35,203 nucleotides of DNA from Oscillibacter sp. UBA6647 (lineage in GTDB: Bacteria; Bacillota; Clostridia; Oscillospirales; Oscillospiraceae). Positions within the stretch are counted from its first letter, which is position 1. Each line of letters begins with the position of its first letter. Below are positions 1-6,978 of this stretch, piece after piece. Both the position numbers and the translations under genes were made by a program. The stretch is taken from the NCBI GenBank assembly GCA_002455655.1, contig DKLF01000145.1, positions 1-35,203 of the forward strand, written 5' to 3'. Below the pieces are notes generated by a model. The model had not been told where the DNA came from. It searched no databases and saw only the letters and a program-made list of their open reading frames with translations.

Positions 1-27
1 AGCAGGCGAGTCGCCTGAAACAGTGGG

Positions 28-52
28 GGGCTTGATTGAATCAGCCCTTTTT
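28..52 (+). terminator. Intrinsic terminator of a plus-strand gene left of the window
   Basis: The arms GGGC-TGATT and AATCA-GCCC (28-47, one bulged T) pair into a hairpin that is followed directly by TTTTT at 48-52. The orientation fits a plus-strand gene that ends before the window starts and converges on the thioesterase gene. A separate 13-base palindrome (AGGCGAGTCGCCT, 4-16) precedes it. The upstream gene itself is not visible. Confidence 0.6.
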
Positions 53-76
53 CGGGGACGGCGGCTGTGAAAGAAT

Positions 77-109
77 AAAAAACCGCCCCGCCGAAATTCG
101 GCGGGGCGG
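77..109 (-). terminator. Intrinsic terminator of the thioesterase gene
   Basis: There is a perfect 11-bp GC-rich stem (83-93 with 99-109) around an AAATT loop. It is flanked on the left by six A (77-82), which read as a U-tract on the minus strand. It lies 14 bases beyond the stop codon of the minus-strand gene ending at 123, the expected place for its terminator. Confidence 0.9.
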
Positions 110-122
110 GGAAGACGGCGGA

Positions 123-518
123 TCAGCCGTCCAGCTTGGCGTTGCACTTTGCGAGGAACCGGGCGTTGTCGATGACGGCGCGGGTGTGGGTCCCGTGGCC
201 GATAGGGCCTTTTTCGTCCCAGGCCGTAACCTTGAAGTCCACCATTTTGCCGTTTTCAGAAATGGCAGTGACTTCGGCTTCCGCCCAGACCTTCATACCC
301 ACGGGGGTGGGGGCGTCGTGGCTGATTTCAAGTCGCACGCCGACGCTGCCCTTTCCCTCCTCAAGACCCTGCTGCAAGCAGTTGAGGGCTGCGGTTTCCA
401 TCAGGGCCACCATAAACGGCGTGCCAAACACCGGCAGCGCGCCGGACCCGGCGGCGGAGGCGGTCAGCGCGTCCGTGACTGTCTGCTCTCCACGGTAGGT
501 TGTTCCGATTGTTACCAT
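123..518 (-). CDS. FlK-like hotdog-fold thioesterase
   Basis: This 131-residue protein resembles the fluoroacetyl-CoA thioesterase (FlK)-like family of hotdog-fold enzymes, which hydrolyse small acyl-CoA thioesters in the cytoplasm. The family pattern is visible: an N-terminal strand, a helix with FGTPFMVALMETAA (about 32-45) and a substrate-side Glu, then the VGVRLEISHDAPTPVGM stretch (about 59-75) and a central sheet ending in the GHGTHTRAVID region. Length is normal for the family. The start ATG follows an AAAGGAG site, with a consensus promoter just upstream and a terminator just downstream, so this is a single-gene unit. True fluoroacetyl-CoA activity is unlikely; a general acyl-CoA housekeeping role is more plausible, and the substrate cannot be told from sequence. 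Confidence 0.85.
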   Translation of the reverse strand: MVTIGTTYRGEQTVTDALTASAAGSGALPVFGTPFMVALMETAALNCLQQGLEEGKGSVGVRLEISHDAPTPVGMKVWAEAEVTAISENGKMVDFKVTAWDEKGPIGHGTHTRAVIDNARFLAKCNAKLDG

Positions 519-556
519 TTTTGCATTCTCCTTTGTTTGTTGAATTGTGTGTGTTC

Positions 557-585
557 ATTATACCGATAAGCTCTTTGCCTTACAA
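557..585 (-). promoter_or_regulatory. Sigma-A promoter of the thioesterase gene
   Basis: On the minus strand TTGTAA (580-585) and TATAAT (557-562) are separated by exactly 17 bases. The -10 hexamer is perfect and lies about 38 bases upstream of the start codon at 518, leaving a short leader that contains the AAAGGAG ribosome site. Confidence 0.8.
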
Positions 586-595
586 GAGTAAAAAG

Positions 596-620
596 AAAAA
601 ACCGGATGGGACCGGTTTTT
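596..620. terminator. Short bidirectional terminator-like hairpin after potD
   Basis: AAAAAACCGG (596-605) and CCGGTTTTT (612-620) form a hairpin with a six-base loop. The A and T runs can act as U-tracts in either direction. On the minus strand it lies 65 bases past the potD stop, just before the thioesterase promoter, so it probably ends the pot operon. The GC core is only 4 bp, so it is a modest terminator. Confidence 0.5.
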
Positions 621-634
621 AGGGAGAATGCAGG

Positions 635-673
635 CGGCGGGGAAACCGGAATCCGGTTTCTCCGCCGTTTTTT
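635..673 (+). terminator. Strong hairpin with a plus-strand U-tract facing potD
   Basis: A 15-bp stem (635-649 with 653-667, one G-T pair) is followed by TTTTTT at 668-673. Read on the plus strand this is a textbook intrinsic terminator, but no plus-strand gene lies upstream. On the minus strand it sits 12 bases after the potD stop and has no U-tract. It may block antisense read-through into pot or protect the 3' end of the pot mRNA. Confidence 0.55.
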
Positions 674-684
674 AATTGTCGGGC

Positions 685-1755
685 TTAAGCCTTCAGCCGC
701 AGCCACTCGGAGTCGTAGAGCTTCAAGGTGGCCTCAGGCAGATTCAAAAATGCCTCGCAGCTTGCCAGTACCTCGTCGGAAGGATAGGCCACTGGGTCAG
801 AGGTAATTTCCGGGTCCAGCGCTGCCTTGACGCTCATCAGGGGAGTGGAGTAGCCGATGGCCTCGCAGTTGGCGACACCCACCTCCGTGGAGCACATGAA
901 GTTAATGAACTTCTCTGCGTTTTCCTGATTGGCGGCGCCCACGGGGATACACATAGCATCGGTAAAGATGTTGGTTCCCTCGGAAGGGAGCACAAAGGCA
1001 AGATCCTCGTTATTGGCGTGCATGGAGAGATAGTCTCCCGCGTAATACACGCCCATGGCGGCTTCTCCGCCTTCCAGCTTGTCAAAAATCTCATCCATGA
1101 CATAGGCCTGAACGATGCCGTTCTTCTTCTGCTGGATGAGAAGGTCCGTGGCTTCGGTAATCTGGGCTGGGTCGGTGGTGTTGTAGGAATAGCCGAGAGT
1201 TTTCAGCGCCACGCCGATGGCGTCCCGGGAGTTGTTGATCATCAAGACCTGCCCTGCGTATTTTGTGTCAAACAGGGCCTGATAGCTGGTGATGGCCTCA
1301 TCCACCATGGATGTGTTGTAGATGATGCCCACAGTACCCCACATATAGGGGACGGAATAGGCGTTCTCCGGGTCATAGGCGGGATTCAGAAAATTGGGGT
1401 CCACGTCCGCTGCGTTGGGGATGTTGTCAAAGTTCAGCGGCAGAAGCATCTCCTCGTCAATCAGACGGGAGATCATATAGTCAGAGGGGATGATTACGTC
1501 ATAGGAGTCTCCCTGCTTCAGGTTGGCGTACAGCGTTTCATTGTCGGGGCAAACGGTGTAGTTCACCTTAATGCCTGTGTCCTCCTGAAATTTTTTAATC
1601 ACGTCCAGCGTTTCGTCCTGTCCGTCCGAGATATACTCGCCCCAGTTGAGAACGTTCACCTCGCCGTTGGGATACTTGCCGGCAGAGTCGCCGCAGGCGG
1701 TGAGCAGGGGGCAGACCAAAAGGGCCGCCAGAGCCAGAGAGAGGATTTTTTTCAA
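685..1755 (-). CDS. potD: Spermidine/putrescine ABC transporter, substrate-binding lipoprotein PotD
   Basis: This is the extracellular polyamine-binding component that delivers spermidine or putrescine to the PotB/PotC permeases. The 356-residue product starts with a lipoprotein signal: a charged MKK, a hydrophobic core, and the lipobox LTAC with Cys21 as the likely lipidation site. The mature part opens with the family motif VNVLNWGEYIS and continues as a typical PotD/PotF two-lobed binding protein (LKQGDSYDVIIPSDYM, VPYMWGTVGIIYN). Length is normal. It is the last gene of potABCD on the minus strand, 62 bases after potC, with its own strong ribosome site (AAAGGAG). Choice between spermidine and putrescine cannot be made from sequence alone. 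Confidence 0.96.
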   Translation of the reverse strand: MKKILSLALAALLVCPLLTACGDSAGKYPNGEVNVLNWGEYISDGQDETLDVIKKFQEDTGIKVNYTVCPDNETLYANLKQGDSYDVIIPSDYMISRLIDEEMLLPLNFDNIPNAADVDPNFLNPAYDPENAYSVPYMWGTVGIIYNTSMVDEAITSYQALFDTKYAGQVLMINNSRDAIGVALKTLGYSYNTTDPAQITEATDLLIQQKKNGIVQAYVMDEIFDKLEGGEAAMGVYYAGDYLSMHANNEDLAFVLPSEGTNIFTDAMCIPVGAANQENAEKFINFMCSTEVGVANCEAIGYSTPLMSVKAALDPEITSDPVAYPSDEVLASCEAFLNLPEATLKLYDSEWLRLKA

Positions 1756-1817
1756 TTCTTCATATTCTCCTTTGCAGATTGTAGTATGGGGGCAAACGGC
1801 GCGCTGCGCCGGAGCCT

Positions 1818-2675
1818 TTAGGTTTTGGGGGTCAGGGCGGCGCGCTGCCGCCGCACGGCGGAATTCTGTCGGGACTGACGCAAGTTCACGATCACCAGCA
1901 GCACCAGCACCGAGATAAATAAAAGCGTGGAAATGGCGTTGATTTCCGGGCTGATTTTCCGCCTTGCCATAGAGTAAACCTCCATCGCAAGGGTGGAAAC
2001 CTTGTTGCCTGCGGTAAAATAAGAAATCACGAAATCGTCCACCGACATGGTAAAGGCAATGATTGTCCCGTTGACAATGCCGGGCATCAGGTCGGGGAGA
2101 ATCACCTTACGGAAGGCGTAAAAACCCCGGGCGCCCAAATCCTGCGCCGCCTCGTAGATGTGGGGGTCCAACTGCCGCAATCGGGGCATGACGGAGAGAA
2201 TCACATAGGGAATGTCAAAGGTGACGTGGGCGATCAGCATGGTGCCGAAGCCCTTGGTCAGCGTCATGCCAGTAGCCTTGCCAACGGTGGCGTTAAACGC
2301 CCCGATGGCCAGCATGAACAGGAGGGACAGAGACACGCCGGTGACAATATCCGCGTTGGTCAGGGGAATGTTGTTAATGGACATCAGGGTGTGGCGGCTG
2401 CGCCGCTTCATGGCCGCGAAGCCCATGGCTGCGGCGGTCCCCGCCACCATGGCGATGAGGGCGGCCAACACGCTGACCAGCAGCGTGGTCCGCAGGGCGC
2501 TGAGAATGGCCTCGTCCTGAAACAGGCGAACGTACCATTGCAGGGAAAATCCGCCCCACACTGTCCGGCTTTTCGTGGCGTTAAAAGAAAAGAAAATCAG
2601 CACGAAAATCGGCGCGTAGAGAAACAAAAAAGTCAGTGCCATCAGTAGGCGGTTGCCAAAATGATTCGTTTTCAC
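1818..2675 (-). CDS. potC: Polyamine ABC transporter permease PotC
   Basis: This is one of the two inner-membrane permeases of the polyamine importer. The 285-residue protein has about six hydrophobic segments, starting with LLMALTFLFLYAPIFVLIFFSF near residues 10-31. The cytoplasmic EAA loop (EAAQDLGARGFYAFRKVILP) that docks on PotA is followed by PGIVNG. The segment FTMSVDDFVISYFTAG near residue 215 is characteristic of the PotC/PotI branch. The start overlaps the potB stop by four bases, which suggests translational coupling. The basic tail after the last helix is short. Identification is firm at family level; the assignment as PotC rather than PotB follows from the operon order and the DDF segment. 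Confidence 0.95.
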   Translation of the reverse strand: MKTNHFGNRLLMALTFLFLYAPIFVLIFFSFNATKSRTVWGGFSLQWYVRLFQDEAILSALRTTLLVSVLAALIAMVAGTAAAMGFAAMKRRSRHTLMSINNIPLTNADIVTGVSLSLLFMLAIGAFNATVGKATGMTLTKGFGTMLIAHVTFDIPYVILSVMPRLRQLDPHIYEAAQDLGARGFYAFRKVILPDLMPGIVNGTIIAFTMSVDDFVISYFTAGNKVSTLAMEVYSMARRKISPEINAISTLLFISVLVLLVIVNLRQSRQNSAVRRQRAALTPKT

Positions 2676-3517
2676 AGCAACATCGCCTCCTCCTCGCCCT
2701 CTCCAAAGCGGTTCATCACGGCCATGGAGATCAGCACAATGGCCATCATCACAAGGGAGATGGCAGAGCCGAGGTAAGGGTTGTACGACCCGCCCAAAAA
2801 TTGCGTTTCAATCAGGTCGCCCAGCAAGGTCACCATGCCGCCGCCAAGCAGGCGGGAGATGGCAAAGGTGGCAACAGAGGGGACGAACACCATAGTGACG
2901 CCGGAGAGAATCCCGGGAACCGACAAAGGAAAAATCAGCCTGCGGAAAACCACGGCGCTATTGGCGCCCAAGTCCTGCGCCGCCTCAATCAGCCGGGGAT
3001 CAATTTTCTCAATCACCGTGAAAATGGGCAGAATCATAAAAGGCAGATAGTTATACACCATGCCCAGCACGATGGCCCCGCGGGTGTTGATCATGGGGAA
3101 ATAGGAGAAATCCGTCCCGAACAGGCCGTTTACCAAAGCAATCAGTCCAATTTTCTGGAAGAATGTGTTCAAAAGCCCGGTGTTTTCCAAAATGGACATC
3201 CAGGAGTAGGTTTGAAGCAGAAAGTTCATCCACATGGGCAGCATAATCAGGATTGTGGCGATGCGCCGAAGGCCCGGACCCTCCCGGGCCAGAAACCAGG
3301 CCACGGGATAGCCGATCAGGATGCAGATCAGCGTGGCGATGGCCGCCAGCAAGAAGGACCGGCCGAACACGGCGGCATAAGTCCCCATGGTACGAAAATT
3401 TTCCAGTGTAAAGCTTGTGCCATTGTGAAAGGCGTAAATCACCACCAAGATCAGAGGCGCCACCACGAAAATTGCCATCCATGCCACATACGGCATGGCC
3501 AGACCTTTATTCCTCAT
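2672..3517 (-). CDS. potB: Polyamine ABC transporter permease PotB
   Basis: This is the second membrane permease of the polyamine importer and partner of PotC. The 281-residue product has an N-terminal membrane helix (MPYVAWMAIFVVAPLILVV), about five further hydrophobic stretches, and an EAA loop (EAAQDLGANSAVVFRRLIFP) near residues 190-210 for contact with PotA. Length is normal. The ATG at 3517 lies inside the 3' end of potA (11-base overlap), and a GGAGG site is embedded in the potA coding sequence, so translation is probably coupled. The C-terminus is acidic and short (GEGEEEAMLL). Confidence 0.95.
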   Translation of the reverse strand: MRNKGLAMPYVAWMAIFVVAPLILVVIYAFHNGTSFTLENFRTMGTYAAVFGRSFLLAAIATLICILIGYPVAWFLAREGPGLRRIATILIMLPMWMNFLLQTYSWMSILENTGLLNTFFQKIGLIALVNGLFGTDFSYFPMINTRGAIVLGMVYNYLPFMILPIFTVIEKIDPRLIEAAQDLGANSAVVFRRLIFPLSVPGILSGVTMVFVPSVATFAISRLLGGGMVTLLGDLIETQFLGGSYNPYLGSAISLVMMAIVLISMAVMNRFGEGEEEAMLL

Positions 3518-4703
3518 GGCCGCCGCCCTCCGGGGAATCCTCCTCCTCGTCCAGCGCCTCCGCGTCGGACAGCTCGTCGTATTCCTCGCTGTAAGAGCTG
3601 TAATCTCCGAATTTCCCGGAGTATTCGCTCTTTTTCATAATGTGAAACCCTTCCGGGTCAATTTTTACACCGATTTTTGCGCCCAAAGGGGAGTGGTCCG
3701 TGGTTTGAATCAGCCACTTAAAGCCGCGAAAGTCCACGATGATATCATACTGCATCCCCTTGAAGGTCACGTTGGTGACGGTCCCCACAATCTGGCCCTG
3801 CTCCACGGGAACAATGTCGATATCCTCCGGCCGGACCACCACATCCACCGGCTCGTTGGGCGCAAAGCCCCCGTCCACGCAGGGGAAGGTCTTGCCGTAC
3901 AGCTTTACCAGATTATCTTCAAGCATCACGCCGTCGATGATGTTGGACTCGCCAATGAAGTCCGCCACAAAGGCGTTTTTCGGCTCGTTATAGATATCCT
4001 CCGGCGGGCCGATCTGCTGGATGGAGCCTTTGTCCATCACCACGATGGTGTCAGACATGGTGAGGGCCTCCTCCTGATCGTGGGTAACATATATAAAGGT
4101 AATGCCCACCTGCTGCTGAATCTTTTTCAGTTCCATCTGCATATCCTTGCGCAGCTTCAGATCCAGCGCGCCCAGAGGCTCGTCCAAAAGCAGCACCTTG
4201 GGCCGGTTTACCAGCGCCCGGGCGATGGCAACCCGCTGCTGCTGGCCGCCGGAAAGGGCGTCCGGCTTGCGGTGCTCAAAGCCAAGAAGGCTGACGGTTT
4301 CCAACATTTCCAAAACCTGCCGCTTGATTTCCGTCTCCGAGAGCTTCACTGTCCGCTTTCCGGAAGGGTCGGCGGGGTCGGGAACGCGCTTCATCCGCAA
4401 CCCGAAGGCCACGTTTTCAAATACGTTCATGTTGGGAAACAGGGCGTATTTCTGAAACACCGTGTTGATCTGCCGCTGAAAGGGCGGAACGTCATTAATC
4501 CTCACACCGTCGAACAGGACATCTCCCGACGTTGGCGTCGTGAAACCCCCGATGATACGCAGCGTCGTGGTTTTGCCACAGCCGCTGGGTCCAAGCAGTG
4601 TGAGGAATTCTTTGTCATTGATGTAGAGATTTAAGTGATCGAGAACAAGCTCGTCGTCAAACGCCATGCAGAGGTCCCGCAGGCGAATCAACTCTTTGGA
4701 CAT
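3507..4703 (-). CDS. potA: Polyamine ABC transporter ATP-binding protein PotA
   Basis: This is the cytoplasmic ATPase that powers polyamine uptake through PotB/PotC. In 398 residues the Walker A GPSGCGKTT is at 38-46, the signature LSGGQQQR starts at 150, Walker B LLLDEP is at 171-176, and the H-loop (YVTHDQEEA) follows. The C-terminal half is the TOBE-type regulatory domain (VVVRPEDIDI, LGAKIGVKI). Two oddities are visible: a short insertion (DPADPSGKRTVK) near residues 109-120, and an acidic, Ser/Tyr-rich tail of about 45 residues (after about 353) beyond the usual end of the family. It is the first gene of potABCD and has its own promoter upstream. Confidence 0.96.
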   Translation of the reverse strand: MSKELIRLRDLCMAFDDELVLDHLNLYINDKEFLTLLGPSGCGKTTTLRIIGGFTTPTSGDVLFDGVRINDVPPFQRQINTVFQKYALFPNMNVFENVAFGLRMKRVPDPADPSGKRTVKLSETEIKRQVLEMLETVSLLGFEHRKPDALSGGQQQRVAIARALVNRPKVLLLDEPLGALDLKLRKDMQMELKKIQQQVGITFIYVTHDQEEALTMSDTIVVMDKGSIQQIGPPEDIYNEPKNAFVADFIGESNIIDGVMLEDNLVKLYGKTFPCVDGGFAPNEPVDVVVRPEDIDIVPVEQGQIVGTVTNVTFKGMQYDIIVDFRGFKWLIQTTDHSPLGAKIGVKIDPEGFHIMKKSEYSGKFGDYSSYSEEYDELSDAEALDEEEDSPEGGGHEE

Positions 4704-4790
4704 TTATCCTCCCCCGTTTCTACAATTAATAAAAACGCCTCTTCTCTCTGTTGAGGGGGAACCTTTCTCGTTGAAATTCGGCAATTACAA

Positions 4791-4819
4791 ACTATATCGA
4801 AAAGGCGCTGAAAAGTCAA
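4791..4819 (-). promoter_or_regulatory. Sigma-A promoter of potABCD
   Basis: On the minus strand TTGACT (4814-4819) and TATAGT (4791-4796) are separated by exactly 17 bases. The -35 hexamer overlaps the TGA stop codon (4816-4818) of the upstream pseudouridine synthase gene. The leader to the potA ATG is about 80 bases; it contains a run of five C that could weakly pair with the GGGGG of the ribosome site. No terminator separates the two genes, so some read-through from upstream is also possible. Confidence 0.8.
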
Positions 4820-5775
4820 GGAAAATAGCGATTTTTGAACGGAATATTTTCTACCCGCAAAACCTTCCCCCGCAGATACTGAAGAAGTCCCGCGTCCGAT
4901 TGAAAATCGAACGCCAGTTGATAGGACCAAAGGCACTGCTTTTGCTCCCCGTAGCGCCGATTTGTCTCGCCCCGGCCATATTTGCCGTCTCCCAGCAGGG
5001 GACAGCCGATTTCCGCCATCGAAACACGGATTTGATGGGTCCTGCCTGTCAAAAGCTCACACTCCACCAGAGACAACTCGCCCTTCGTCTGCAAGGTTTT
5101 ATAATAGGTAACGGCGCTGCGTCCGCCGGGGATGGGCCGACGGTAAAAGGAAACCTCTTTTTTTCGCTCATCCTTTAAAAGAAAACCCTCGATTTTTCCG
5201 GCAGAGGGCCGGGGTTTTCCCACCGCAACGCACAGATAGGTCTTTCGCAGCTCGTGGGTGCGGATTTTGTCGTTGATAATCCGCAGCGTCTCCGCGTTTT
5301 TCGCGGCGATGACGATGCCGCCGGTGTTGCGGTCGATGCGGTTGCAAAGGGCCGGGGCGAAGGAATTTTCCGCCGCCGGGTCCCACTCGTGCTGCTGATA
5401 AAGGTACGCCTGAATGTGGTGGACCAGCGTGTTCACCTTTTCTGTTTCGTCGGCGTGGACCACAAGGCCCGGGCGCTTATTTACCAGCAGAAGGTTTTCA
5501 TCTTCATATATAATGTCAAGCTGGGGACGGAAGGCGGAGAGAAATTTGTCTTCCTCTGCGTCCGGCTCCTGAAAAAATTCGTCGTTGACGTACATCTGCA
5601 CGATATCGCCCAATTCCAGCCGGACCTCCCGCTTTGCGCCCTTGCTGTTGACCTTCACCCGCTTGAGACGGATATATTTCTGCACCAAAGCGGGAGGCAG
5701 AGTGGGCGCGGCCTTGGCCGTGAATCGATCCAGCCGCTGTCCGGCGTCGTTTTTGTTGATGGTAAATTCCCGCAT
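4816..5775 (-). CDS. RluA/RluD-family RNA pseudouridine synthase
   Basis: This enzyme isomerises uridine to pseudouridine in rRNA or tRNA. The 319-residue product has an N-terminal S4-like RNA-binding domain (DAGQRLDRFTAK to about residue 60), then the catalytic domain. The motif RIDRNTGGIVIAAKN carries the catalytic Asp148, and a later TGRTHQIRVSMAEIGCPLLGD block (about 253-273) completes the RluA signature. The open frame extends 30 codons further upstream, but the ATG at 5775 starts the conserved region and has a GGAGG site six bases ahead, so it is preferred. Which uridine is modified cannot be decided. It is divergent from yceD, and its 3' end holds the pot promoter. Confidence 0.92.
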   Translation of the reverse strand: MREFTINKNDAGQRLDRFTAKAAPTLPPALVQKYIRLKRVKVNSKGAKREVRLELGDIVQMYVNDEFFQEPDAEEDKFLSAFRPQLDIIYEDENLLLVNKRPGLVVHADETEKVNTLVHHIQAYLYQQHEWDPAAENSFAPALCNRIDRNTGGIVIAAKNAETLRIINDKIRTHELRKTYLCVAVGKPRPSAGKIEGFLLKDERKKEVSFYRRPIPGGRSAVTYYKTLQTKGELSLVECELLTGRTHQIRVSMAEIGCPLLGDGKYGRGETNRRYGEQKQCLWSYQLAFDFQSDAGLLQYLRGKVLRVENIPFKNRYFP

Positions 5776-5849
5776 AGGACCCTCCAAATATCGGTATAGG
5801 CACATTGTAGCCGATTTTAGGAAAAAAGCAAGGAAATCCGAAAAAGTAT

Positions 5850-5878
5850 TTGACAAGTCTTTCAATATCCATTATAAT
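5850..5878 (+). promoter_or_regulatory. Perfect-consensus sigma-A promoter of yceD-rpmF
   Basis: TTGACA (5850-5855) and TATAAT (5873-5878) are both perfect and are separated by exactly 17 bases. This predicts a very strong promoter, fitting a transcript that encodes a ribosomal protein. The predicted leader to the yceD start is only about 20 bases. Confidence 0.92.
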
Positions 5879-5905
5879 ACTGCTCGTGTCATTGCGAGGT
5901 GTGCT

Positions 5906-6406
5906 ATGCGTTTGGATGTAAAACCGATTTTGAATTTGCCCGGAAAATCCTTGGATTTTCAGTTTTCCATGGATTTGTCCGACGCGGAACTGAACGGTCA
6001 GTATCCCGTGAGGGAGCCGGTTGAGGTGGAAGGGTCTGTGCGCAACAGCGCAGGTGCGCTGGAGCTTTCCATGACTGCATTTGCCACGTTGGACGCCGTC
6101 TGTGACCGCTGCACGAAGCCTATCCGGGTTCCCAAGGAAGTGGAGTTCTCCTGCCTGCTGGCAGAGGAGCTGGAAAACGGGGAAAACGACGAGATCGTTT
6201 TGCTGGAAAATGGCGAGGTGGATGTGGGCGAGCTGGCCCGCACCGCGTTCATTCTTGAGATGGACGCCAAATTTTTGTGTTCTGAAGATTGCAAAGGACT
6301 TTGCTCCCGTTGCGGCGCCGACCTGAACCTCGGTCCCTGCGGCTGCAAGAAGGACGCGGACCCGCGTTTTGCGGCCCTTGCAAAGCTTTTGGAGAGCAAC
6401 CAATAA
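5906..6406 (+). CDS. yceD: YceD family (DUF177) protein
   Basis: This is a member of the DUF177/YceD family, which is encoded next to rpmF in most bacteria and linked to 23S rRNA and ribosome assembly; its molecular role is not settled. The 166-residue protein shows the family pattern: VCDRCTKPI in the middle (about 69-77) and a second Cys cluster near the end (FLCSEDCKGLCSRCGADLN, about 129-147), which looks like a metal-binding knuckle. The start chosen is the ATG 28 bases after the -10 box with GAGGTG just ahead; the open frame extends further upstream but that part lies before the promoter. It is cotranscribed with rpmF 57 bases downstream. Confidence 0.92.
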   Translation: MRLDVKPILNLPGKSLDFQFSMDLSDAELNGQYPVREPVEVEGSVRNSAGALELSMTAFATLDAVCDRCTKPIRVPKEVEFSCLLAEELENGENDEIVLLENGEVDVGELARTAFILEMDAKFLCSEDCKGLCSRCGADLNLGPCGCKKDADPRFAALAKLLESNQ

Positions 6407-6463
6407 ATACGTAACAAGAGCGGAGAGGCCAAGCCCTACCGCTGATCTGAAGGAGGTGTCATC

Positions 6464-6667
6464 ATGGCAGTACCCAAGACAAAAGTATCCAAGGCAAGAC
6501 GGGATAAGCGCCGCAGCTCCACGTGGAAGCTGGCGACCCCCGGCCTCGTTGCCTGTTCCAAATGCGGTGCTCTGCACCTGCCTCACAGAATGTGCAAGGA
6601 GTGCGGCACTTACAACGGCCGGACCATCAAGGTCGTCAAGTCCGCGGCCGTGAACGCTGCGAAATAA
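6464..6667 (+). CDS. rpmF: 50S ribosomal protein L32
   Basis: This is the large-subunit protein L32, 67 residues. The N-terminus AVPKTKVSKARRDKRRSS is characteristic, and the zinc-ribbon cysteines are intact as CSKCG ... CKECG (about residues 29-48), so this is the zinc-binding (C+) form. The start has a very strong AAGGAGGTG site eight bases upstream. It is cotranscribed with yceD and closed by a strong terminator. In many Firmicutes rpmF is followed by plsX; here the next lipid genes are plsY and gpsA, beyond der. Confidence 0.98.
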   Translation: MAVPKTKVSKARRDKRRSSTWKLATPGLVACSKCGALHLPHRMCKECGTYNGRTIKVVKSAAVNAAK

Positions 6668-6685
6668 GGTTTGCATCATAAATGG

Positions 6686-6718
6686 GGAGGAAAGAGTGCG
6701 CTCTTTCCTCCTTGTTTT
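6686..6718 (+). terminator. Intrinsic terminator of yceD-rpmF
   Basis: There is a perfect 11-bp stem (6686-6696 with 6701-6711) around a TGCG loop, followed by TTGTTTT. It lies 18 bases past the rpmF stop. Confidence 0.93.
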
Positions 6719-6802
6719 GTGTCCGGCGAGGGGTTGACCGCGCCGGCGAATTTGCCGCGCGCTGTTGGCGGAAATCAAAACGCTGTACTTTTTTGATATG
6801 TA

Positions 6803-6811
6803 TGGTATGAT
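6803..6811 (+). promoter_or_regulatory. Probable extended -10 promoter of der-plsY-gpsA
   Basis: TGG-TATGAT (6803-6811) matches the extended -10 pattern TGN-TATAAT. No good -35 hexamer sits 17 bases upstream, which is tolerated for extended -10 promoters. It would give a leader of about 160 bases to the der start. It is the best candidate in the 311-base gap between rpmF and der, but unproven. Confidence 0.45.
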
Positions 6812-6859
6812 TAGCTTGAAAATGAGAATTTTACCATAGTATCTTTGCGGACGCCAGCG

Positions 6860-6951
6860 TTTCCGTTTTGTGCGCCGGACTGGCTGTTATGCCGTCTGAT
6901 TGATCGAAAACGGAAATGAAAACATTGCTTGTTTTGCCCGGCTTTTGGGCA
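6860..6951 (+). other. Structured leader candidate upstream of der
   Basis: A perfect 10-bp inverted repeat TTTCCGTTTT (6860-6869) / AAAACGGAAA (6907-6916) encloses a nested imperfect stem (CGGAC-GGC with GCC-GTCTG). A second small hairpin, TGCCC (6935-6939) with GGGCA (6947-6951), sits just ahead of the der ribosome site. No known riboswitch pattern was recognised and no U-tract follows the long stem. It may be a regulatory leader, or just an mRNA 5' structure. Confidence 0.35.
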
Positions 6952-6978
6952 TGAATATATAGAAACGGGAGGTAACCC

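Noticed and set aside
676..1821. Long plus-strand open frame opposite potD
   Set aside because: It is antisense to a clear PotD with a lipobox, has no recognisable domain, and is the usual GC-rich shadow frame.
2636..4634. Two long plus-strand open frames opposite potB and potA
   Set aside because: Low-complexity His/Gln/Gly-rich translations with no domain, exactly antisense to firmly identified ABC transporter genes.
5516..6778. 420-codon minus-strand frame across the rlu-yceD-rpmF region
   Set aside because: It runs through two real promoters, a terminator and three confident genes in other frames; the product has no family resemblance.
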